This document shows, in pieces, positions 16,283-21,533 of a DNA stretch of 21,533 nucleotides. Position 1 is the first letter of the stretch. Every line of letters starts with the position of its first letter. Both the position numbers and the translations under genes were made by a program. This DNA comes from an uncultured Marvinbryantia sp. (GTDB taxonomy: Bacteria; Bacillota; Clostridia; Lachnospirales; Lachnospiraceae): positions 1-21,533 of the forward strand of contig CANQJX010000006.1 in assembly GCA_947624335.1 (NCBI GenBank), read 5' to 3'. The notes below the pieces were generated by a model that saw nothing but the letters and a program-made list of their open reading frames with translations, had not been told where the DNA came from and ran no database searches.

Positions 16283-16317
16283 CGGAAATCCTCATAAACA
16301 AGGGTTTCCGTTTTTTT
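16283..16317 (+). terminator. Rho-independent terminator after tRNA-Pro
   Basis: CGGAAATCCT and AGGGTTTCCG pair over 10 bp (one G-U) around the 8-base loop CATAAACA, followed at once by seven T. It starts 19 bp after the tRNA, at a position that ends the tRNA transcript and separates it from the carbohydrate cluster. Confidence 0.88.
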
Positions 16318-16544
16318 GCTCTGAAATAGAAAGTTACACGGCAGCCCGGATGAAATTGTTTCTTATCTCAATCAGGTTATTTCCGGGTTTTCATTTATAA
16401 TTTCATATGATATACTTTTACCCAGGTGATTTCCCGTTTCCGAATGGTTTAGTTTCTGGGTATTATTTAAAAGTGGCTTGAAGACCTGAAAAGAGCGTCT
16501 GCAATGCGTTTGCGCTGCAAAACAGCCGAAAGGACGACAGGAAT
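16318..16544. other. Intergenic region before the carbohydrate cluster
   Basis: The 227 bp hold no gene. Possible promoter elements are TATAAT (16396-16401) and the extended -10 TGATATACT (16408-16416), neither with a good -35. A short inverted repeat TTTGC-GCT-GCAAA (16509-16521) lies 24 bp before the mannanase start and could be a regulator site. The ribosome site is AAAGGA (16529-16534). No CcpA cre site was recognised. Confidence 0.35.
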
Positions 16545-17480
16545 ATGGACGATATCAGAGGAATTACGTTTGCGCCGTTTGCGCGAAAAGGGGTACTGGG
16601 AACAAAAAAGGCGCGGGAAAGCCTCGCGCTGCTTCGCGCCCGCACGTTTGCGGATTTTATTATCCTTGCGCCCGCGGCGCTGCAGGAGCATGCGCAGTCT
16701 GAGACGATTGATTACCGTTCCGACGCGACGACGTCCGATGCGGAGTTAAAGGATATTATCCGCTGCGCGCAGGAACTGGGACTGCGGGTTGCGTTAAAGC
16801 CGACGGTCAACTGTAAAAACGGCACATGGCGGGCGCACATCAATTTTTTTGACGAGGACGTTCCCTGCGAGCCGAAATGGAAAAACTGGTTTGCTTCTTA
16901 TGCCGATTTTCAATTACACTTTGCCTGGATCGCGCAGGAAACCGGCTGCGAAATGTTCCTGCCCGGCTGCGAGATGGTACAGAGCGAGCGCCGCGAGGAA
17001 GAGTGGCGCGATCTGATCGGGAAACTGCGGGGCGCTTTTGGCGGATTGATTTCCTATAATACAGACAAATATCAGGAACATAACGTAAAATGGTGGGACG
17101 CCGTAGACGTCATTTCATCGAGCGGCTATTATCCGGTCTATGACTGGGAGCGCCAGCTTGACCGCATCGAAAAGGTGGTGCGGCAGTACCGGAAGCCGTT
17201 TTTCTTTGCCGAAAGCGGGTGCATGTCCACCGCCGGCTCCTCCATGGTTCCAAACGACTGGACGGTAAGGGGAGAAACGGCGCTGCAGGAACAGGCAAAC
17301 TGGTATAGCGCAATGTTTGACGCGGCCTCTGCGCGCGCCTGGGTAAAAGGATTCGCACTGTGGTCGTGGCGCGCGGATCTGTACGCGCCCGAAGCGGCGT
17401 TTCAGGATCAGGGCTACGATTTTTACGCAAAGCCGGCGGAACAGGTAATCGCGCGGTTTTACCGGACGTTTCGCCGATAG
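16545..17480 (+). CDS. GH113-type glycoside hydrolase, probable intracellular endo-beta-1,4-mannanase
   Basis: The 311-residue TIM-barrel protein has no signal peptide, so it should act inside the cell on imported oligosaccharides. The pattern matches the GH113 beta-mannanase family: start GITFAPFARKGVLGT, LGLRVALKPTV (78-88), WRAHINFFDED, acid/base candidate E143 in FLPGCEMVQSE, WWDAVDVISSSGYYPVYD (183-200) and nucleophile candidate E223 in FFFAESGCMS, with late WSWRADLY. Length fits single-domain GH113 enzymes. Its neighbours, an esterase-like SGNH protein, a GH3 enzyme and a 2-epimerase, support mannan or glucomannan as substrate. Another beta-linked glycan cannot be excluded. The next gene has its own promoter 29 bp downstream, so regulation may be split. 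Confidence 0.85.
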   Translation: MDDIRGITFAPFARKGVLGTKKARESLALLRARTFADFIILAPAALQEHAQSETIDYRSDATTSDAELKDIIRCAQELGLRVALKPTVNCKNGTWRAHINFFDEDVPCEPKWKNWFASYADFQLHFAWIAQETGCEMFLPGCEMVQSERREEEWRDLIGKLRGAFGGLISYNTDKYQEHNVKWWDAVDVISSSGYYPVYDWERQLDRIEKVVRQYRKPFFFAESGCMSTAGSSMVPNDWTVRGETALQEQANWYSAMFDAASARAWVKGFALWSWRADLYAPEAAFQDQGYDFYAKPAEQVIARFYRTFRR

Positions 17481-17508
17481 GGGGAAACATTCTTTTTTAA
17501 AAAATACA

Positions 17509-17537
17509 TTGCAGATTTAAAGAATTTGTAATATAGT
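17509..17537 (+). promoter_or_regulatory. Promoter before the SGNH hydrolase gene
   Basis: TTGCAG (17509-17514) and TATAGT (17532-17537) have a 17-bp spacer, with start expected near 17544 and a leader of about 32 bases. A T6A6 palindrome (17493-17504) lies just upstream and may act as an UP-like or short terminator element. Confidence 0.65.
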
Positions 17538-17575
17538 GTAAGAGAGACACGGTAACTGTACATAAGGGGAATCAC

Positions 17576-18955
17576 ATGAGGAAAAAAGCAAAGGTCGCCT
17601 GCATGATCTTATTGGTCATTGCGGTTCTGACGCTCGGCTTCGTATCGGTCAGCGCGGATGTTTCCGATGTTTTCAGCGCGCTGCCGAAAACGACGTCATT
17701 GAACATAACGAAGAAAAAACCGAAAATTTTGTTTGTCGGCAACAGCCTTACGTTTCGCAATAATATGCCGGCGATGTTTGAAAAATTATGCCGGAAAAAA
17801 GGAATCCGTCCTAAGATCAAGGAAGTAATGGACGGCGGGCAGACCCTGTATCAGTATGCCTTTCCGCAGAAAGCCAACCAGCACGACGTCGCGGTCAGCA
17901 ACAAATTAAAAAGACTTCTGAAAACGCAAAAATGGGATGTCGTGGTGCTGCAGGAAGGGATTTTTCAGGCTGCGATAAATCCGGACAAGGTAGATCTGGC
18001 AGTCGGCGAATTGTCGTCTCTGGCAAAGAGTTCCGGCGCCAAAGTGGTTTTGCTGATGCCGTGGCCGCTGCAGACAGGGAACAAATTTTATAATACTCGT
18101 CCGCTGCTGGGCGGCAATGCAATCGAATGTTTTACCAAAGAAAAACCGGTATATCTGGAAACTGCAAACAAATATAAAGTGGCGCTCGCGCCGGTCGGCG
18201 TGGCGGTTATGAGGGCGTGGTATACGATGCCGGGGATCTCTTTACTCGACAGCGACAAAAGACATCCCGATACCGCGGGCAGTTATCTTTCCGCCTGCGT
18301 CACCTATGCGACTATTTTTGGCAAGAACCCGGAAGGAAACAGTTATTACCCGGCCAAATCGAGAGGAATCACAAAAGCGGAGGCAAAGGCGCTGCGGTCG
18401 CTGGCCGCGGATGTGACGGTACGCGGCAGAGTAAGCAATAACGCGCGCGTTTCCTTTTCCTCGTCAACGGTATCGCTTAAGAGCGGGAAAAAACAAAAAC
18501 TGAAATACCGGATTACATCTTCTTCCAAAAGCACCCGCGTCGCCAGTTTTAAATCAAGCAATCCCAGGGTCGCGTCCGTGGACAAAAATGGGAAAGTGAC
18601 GGCGCATAAAGCGGGTACGGCCGTGATCACGGTCAAGCTGAACAATAGTAATTCGGCGTCCTGTAAAGTGACAGTGACCGGAGGGACCAAAAAGGTCCAG
18701 GCAAAGAAAATCAAATTTATTACGAAAAAAACGCGGATCTCTTTGAAAAAAGGAGAAAAAACAAAGCTGAAAGTTTCTTTCTCGCCGAAGAGTACCACGC
18801 TGCAGAAACTAAAATGGTCGTCCAGCAATCCAAAGACGGCGACCGTTACCAATCAGGGAAATGTGACGGCGCGAAAAGCGGGTACGGCCGTGATCAGCGC
18901 TTCCACAATGGATGGATCCAAGTTAAACATAAAAATAAAGATTAGGGTGGTGTGA
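17576..18955 (+). CDS. Secreted SGNH/GDSL hydrolase with two Big2 domains, probable carbohydrate esterase
   Basis: The 459-residue protein starts after AAGGGGA with a signal peptide (basic MRKK, hydrophobic 8-22, likely cut after VSA at 27). The SGNH domain (about 48-255) has nucleophile S57 in FVGNSLTF, G87-G88 in MDGGQTL, a VVLQEG block (123-128; the usual Asn/Gln block is degenerate) and the D227/H230 pair in DKRHPDTAGSYL. This layout resembles DUF4886-type SGNH proteins. Two bacterial Ig-like (Big2) domains follow (about 291-375 and 381-459), each with the 'SSNP..ASV...G.VTA..AGTAVI' pattern. They are Lys/Ser-rich, and there is no LPXTG or SLH motif. Placed within a mannan-type cluster, removal of O-acetyl groups from the polymer is the likely role, inferred from context only. 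Confidence 0.85.
   Translation: MRKKAKVACMILLVIAVLTLGFVSVSADVSDVFSALPKTTSLNITKKKPKILFVGNSLTFRNNMPAMFEKLCRKKGIRPKIKEVMDGGQTLYQYAFPQKANQHDVAVSNKLKRLLKTQKWDVVVLQEGIFQAAINPDKVDLAVGELSSLAKSSGAKVVLLMPWPLQTGNKFYNTRPLLGGNAIECFTKEKPVYLETANKYKVALAPVGVAVMRAWYTMPGISLLDSDKRHPDTAGSYLSACVTYATIFGKNPEGNSYYPAKSRGITKAEAKALRSLAADVTVRGRVSNNARVSFSSSTVSLKSGKKQKLKYRITSSSKSTRVASFKSSNPRVASVDKNGKVTAHKAGTAVITVKLNNSNSASCKVTVTGGTKKVQAKKIKFITKKTRISLKKGEKTKLKVSFSPKSTTLQKLKWSSSNPKTATVTNQGNVTARKAGTAVISASTMDGSKLNIKIKIRVV
18596..18629 (+). repeat. Big2 core repeat, copy 1
   Basis: This 34-nt stretch encoding VTAHKAGTAVI matches the copy at 18863-18896 at 32 of 34 bases by direct reading, showing that the two Big2 domains arose by a duplication or were homogenised. 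Confidence 0.85.
18863..18896 (+). repeat. Big2 core repeat, copy 2
   Basis: The second copy encodes VTARKAGTAVI. The only differences from copy 1 are at its 11th and 12th bases. The flanking parts of the domains are much less alike. Confidence 0.85.
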
Positions 18956-18957
18956 TT

Positions 18958-21399
18958 ATGAGAAGATGGGCAAGATTCTTTTATCAGCCATGCCTGCCTC
19001 TCGGAAAAAACGGACAGAGAGTGACGGGCGGAAAGGAACACATCACATTATCGCGGACAGCGGCTGCGGAAGGCATGGTCCTGTTAAAGAATGAGAACGG
19101 CGTTTTGCCGTTCTCTTTTGGCAAGAAAATAGCTGTTTTCGGTAAGGGATGCGTAGATTATGTAAAAGGGGGCGGCGGCAGCGGAGACGTTACCGTGGAA
19201 TACGCCAGAAGCCTGCTGGAAGGGCTGCAGATCAAAGAGCGGGAGGGAAAACTTTCGCTGATACCGGAGCTGGGCGCATTTTATGAAAAAGAGGTGCAGG
19301 CGCAGCGCGAAAAAGGCGTGCTTCCCGGCATGACGACGGAGCCTGAGGTTCCGGCGGAACTTTTAAAAAGAGCGGCGGCGGCCACGGATACGGCGGTGCT
19401 GACATTCTGCCGTTTTTCCGGCGAGGGCTGGGACCGCACGGTTATGAGCGAAAACAAGGCCGACCAGACGCAGGAAGATCAAAACGGCTATTCCCCTATG
19501 GAGGTAGACGGCATTGTTCACCGCTCTGCGCGTATTTTTGAGAGAGGCGATTTTTACCTCTCGGCGGCGGAGGCCAGGCTGGTGGAACAGGTGAAAACAC
19601 ATTTTTCGCATGTGGTAGCGGTGCTGAATGTAGGAGGTATGGTGGATTCCGCATGGTTCCGGGAAGACGGCGGGATTGAGGGCGCTCTGCTTGCATGGCA
19701 GGGCGGGATCGAGGGCGGTCTGGCAGCGGCGGATATTCTGACGGGCGACGTCAATCCGTCCGGCAAGCTGGCTGATACTTTTGCCCGCAACCTGGAGGAT
19801 TATCCGTCCTCCGCTGGCTTCCACGAGTCGGATGACTATGTGGAATATACGGAGGATATCTATGTGGGCTACCGCTATTTTGAGACGATGCACGGAGCGG
19901 ATCAAAAGGTAAATTATCCGTTCGGATACGGCTTGTCTTACACGGATTTTGAGATTACCTGTCCGTCTGCAAAAGACGCGGACGGCTGGATACAGGTAGA
20001 CGCGCTGGTAACAAATGTGGGAAAAAGAGCGGGCAAGGAAGTGGCGCAGCTTTATGTGAGCGCGCCGCAGGGACTGCTTGGGAAACCGGCAAGGGAATTG
20101 AAGGCGTTTGCCAAAACGAGGCTCCTGATGCCCGGCGAGTCGCAGCGGCTGCGTTTGACGGCGGACGTGCGCGCGCTGGCCTCCTACGACGACTGCGGGA
20201 AAATAGAAAAAGGGGCGTGGGTTCTGGAAAAAGGCAGCTACCAGTTCTATCTGGGAAAGGATGTGCGCAGCGCATGCCGGATCCCGTTTACCTACCAATT
20301 GGAAAAAGATACGGTGATCGAGAAAGTGGGAAGCAAGTGCGCGCCGGCGCAGCTTACCAGACGCATGCTGGCGGATGGAACGTACGAGACGCTTGCGGTC
20401 GATCCCAATGCGAAAACAGATTATACTTATGACGCGGAAGGCTTAAAACCGCTTGCCCCGGATGTGCCGGCACAGCCCGGCGCCGCGCTGTGGGGAGCGG
20501 AGAAAAAACAGCCCGCATTTACGCTGGAGGACGTGGCCGATAAGAAAGCGACGATGGAAGAATTTATGGCGCAGCTTACCGACGAGCAGATGGTCCGCCT
20601 GTTGTGCGGACAGCAAAACACCGGCGTGGCAAATACGTTTGGTATGGGAAATCTGCCGTATTACGGGGTTCCCAATGTAATGACGGAGGACGGGCCGGCG
20701 GGCGTGCGGATCAATCCGGAATGCGGAATCTATACCACGGCGTTTCCGTGCGCAACCCTGCTTGCGTGCACCTGGAATGAGGAACTGGTGGAACAGGTGG
20801 GAGCGGCAGGCGCAATGGAAGCGAAAGAAAACAATCTTGGCATCTGGCTGACGCCGGCGATGAATATTCACAGAAGCCCGCTGTGCGGCCGAAACTTTGA
20901 ATATTATTCCGAAGATCCCCTGCTTGCGGGCAAGATGGGCGCGGCGATGGTGCGCGGGATCCAGTCTGTGAAAATTGCGGCGAGCGTCAAACATTTCGCC
21001 TGCAATAACAAAGAGACGAACCGCCAGAACAGCGACTCGCGGGTATCCGAGCGCGCGCTGCGGGAGATTTACCTGAAAGGGTTTGAGATTACCGTAAAGG
21101 AAGCGGATCCGTGGACGGTTATGTCCGCCTACAACATGGTAAACGGGAAGCGCGCGTCGGAAAACAAAGAATTGCTTACCGGCATCCTGCGCGAAGAATG
21201 GGGCTTTCGGGGAATGGTCACCACGGACTGGTGGAATTTTGCCGAGCAGGCAAACGAGATCAAAGCGGGAAATGATGTAAAGATGGGCTGCGGTTATCCC
21301 GAACGCGTGATGGCCGCGATGGAGCGCGGCGAACTGACGCGCGCGGATCTGGAAGCGTGCGCGGCGCGCGTTCTTGGCATGATTTTAAAACTGGCGTAA
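18958..21399 (+). CDS. Glycoside hydrolase family 3 with circularly permuted domain order, probable beta-glucosidase
   Basis: The 813-residue enzyme has no signal peptide. The order is unusual: the alpha/beta sandwich normally found C-terminal comes first (about 25-330, starting LSRTAAAEGMVLLKNENGVLPF), then a fibronectin-III-like domain (about 339-414), a linker, and last the TIM barrel (about 538-813). The barrel has EDGPAGVR, GRNFEYYSEDP, KHFACNNKETNR and nucleophile D757 in GMVTTDWWN. The EGWDR motif of the sandwich domain is present, so both active-site halves exist. The same inversion is known in Ruminococcus albus and Butyrivibrio beta-glucosidases. ATG 18958 follows AGGGTGG and lies 2 bp after the SGNH stop; a GTG at 18952 is less likely. 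Its role is probably removal of non-reducing glucose from gluco-manno-oligosaccharides; the substrate is inferred. Confidence 0.92.
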   Translation: MRRWARFFYQPCLPLGKNGQRVTGGKEHITLSRTAAAEGMVLLKNENGVLPFSFGKKIAVFGKGCVDYVKGGGGSGDVTVEYARSLLEGLQIKEREGKLSLIPELGAFYEKEVQAQREKGVLPGMTTEPEVPAELLKRAAAATDTAVLTFCRFSGEGWDRTVMSENKADQTQEDQNGYSPMEVDGIVHRSARIFERGDFYLSAAEARLVEQVKTHFSHVVAVLNVGGMVDSAWFREDGGIEGALLAWQGGIEGGLAAADILTGDVNPSGKLADTFARNLEDYPSSAGFHESDDYVEYTEDIYVGYRYFETMHGADQKVNYPFGYGLSYTDFEITCPSAKDADGWIQVDALVTNVGKRAGKEVAQLYVSAPQGLLGKPARELKAFAKTRLLMPGESQRLRLTADVRALASYDDCGKIEKGAWVLEKGSYQFYLGKDVRSACRIPFTYQLEKDTVIEKVGSKCAPAQLTRRMLADGTYETLAVDPNAKTDYTYDAEGLKPLAPDVPAQPGAALWGAEKKQPAFTLEDVADKKATMEEFMAQLTDEQMVRLLCGQQNTGVANTFGMGNLPYYGVPNVMTEDGPAGVRINPECGIYTTAFPCATLLACTWNEELVEQVGAAGAMEAKENNLGIWLTPAMNIHRSPLCGRNFEYYSEDPLLAGKMGAAMVRGIQSVKIAASVKHFACNNKETNRQNSDSRVSERALREIYLKGFEITVKEADPWTVMSAYNMVNGKRASENKELLTGILREEWGFRGMVTTDWWNFAEQANEIKAGNDVKMGCGYPERVMAAMERGELTRADLEACAARVLGMILKLA

Positions 21400-21435
21400 A
21401 ACCGTCAATGTATGATCAATACTATGGAGGTGTCT

Positions 21436-21533
21436 ATGTTTGCAAAAGAAGTAAAACAGCATTTAACAGAGGTAATCATCCCCTTCTGGAAAGGCATGCG
21501 CGATGATGTATACGGCGGATATTACGGATGGCT
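21436..21533 (+). CDS. AGE-family sugar epimerase (cellobiose/mannobiose 2-epimerase), 3' end cut off
   Basis: Only 32 codons are in the window. The ATG follows a GGAGG ribosome site, 36 bp after the GH3 stop. The N-terminus reads EVKQHLTEVIIPFWKGM followed by RDDVYGGYYGW, which closely fits the opening of cellobiose 2-epimerases (IIPFW..LRDDE.GGFYG). In mannan-using gut bacteria such enzymes turn beta-1,4-mannobiose into mannosyl-glucose for a GH130 phosphorylase. The family call from so short a piece is good because of the conserved motif, but N-acylglucosamine 2-epimerase is a possible alternative within the same fold. Confidence 0.75.
   Translation, partial: MFAKEVKQHLTEVIIPFWKGMRDDVYGGYYGW

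Noticed and set aside
16179..16400. Short plus-strand reading frame with the string VAQLGRALRSGRRGRRFKSCR
   Set aside because: This is the well-known false translation of a tRNA gene; the tRNA-Pro cloverleaf at 16191-16264 explains it.
16191..16544. tRNA-Pro as an integration site of a mobile element, with the carbohydrate cluster as cargo
   Set aside because: No integrase, no second copy of the tRNA 3' end, and no clear change in base composition were seen within the window.
19363..20298. 311-residue minus-strand reading frame opposite the GH3 gene
   Set aside because: Its composition (Arg/His/Pro/Ala) is that of an antisense shadow, it has no recognisable motif, and the GH3 domains on the plus strand are intact.
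18952..21399. GH3 domain order as a result of a frameshift, gene fusion error or assembly join
   Set aside because: The frame is continuous, both active-site halves and the FnIII domain are complete, and the same inversion is known in rumen bacteria.

Overview
The window looks like a chromosome segment from an anaerobic gut or rumen member of the Clostridia, most likely Lachnospiraceae or Ruminococcaceae. The grounds are Shine-Dalgarno-type starts (AGGAGG-like), sigma-A type promoters, a LuxR-type two-component system divergent from an ABC-2 exporter, Big2-domain secreted proteins, and a mannan-type glycan cluster holding a domain-permuted GH3 enzyme and an AGE-family epimerase. This is an inference from gene content. 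No 16S gene or species marker is present, and no phage, transposon, integrase or CRISPR array was seen.

Layout. Bases 1-863 are the 3' part of a membrane acyltransferase gene. Bases 847-5765 (minus) hold four closely packed genes read leftward: sensor kinase, response regulator, a predicted ABC-class ATPase (PF09818 type) and a dGTP triphosphohydrolase. Divergent from the kinase, 5939-9128 (plus) is a three-gene ABC-2 exporter operon (ATPase, permease, permease), probably the target of the two-component system. A membrane-anchored staphylococcal-nuclease-like protein (9059-9703, minus) converges on it with a 70-bp coding overlap. Bases 9866-14644 (plus) hold a MacB/LolD-type ATPase and a 1354-residue FtsX-type permease. 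The permease carries a coiled-coil insert of about 545 residues that appears to be a symmetric hairpin. A strong promoter precedes this pair, with a perfect inverted repeat lying across its spacer and -10. Next come an RsmF-type 16S rRNA m5C methyltransferase (14714-16108) and a tRNA-Pro(CGG) gene with its own promoter and terminator (16191-16264).

From 16545 to the right edge is a carbohydrate cluster: an intracellular GH113-type beta-mannanase, a secreted SGNH hydrolase with two Big2 domains, a GH3 enzyme with circularly permuted domain order, and the start of a cellobiose/mannobiose 2-epimerase. Together they suggest use of beta-mannan or glucomannan: acetyl removal outside the cell, oligosaccharide cleavage inside, glucose trimming by GH3, and epimerisation of mannobiose to mannosyl-glucose for a phosphorylase (GH130) that would lie outside the window.

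The most interesting items are the long mirror-symmetric stalk in the FtsX-type permease with its operator-controlled promoter, the mannan cluster with its permuted GH3, and the pairing of the poorly characterised ABC-class ATPase with a dGTPase behind a two-component system.
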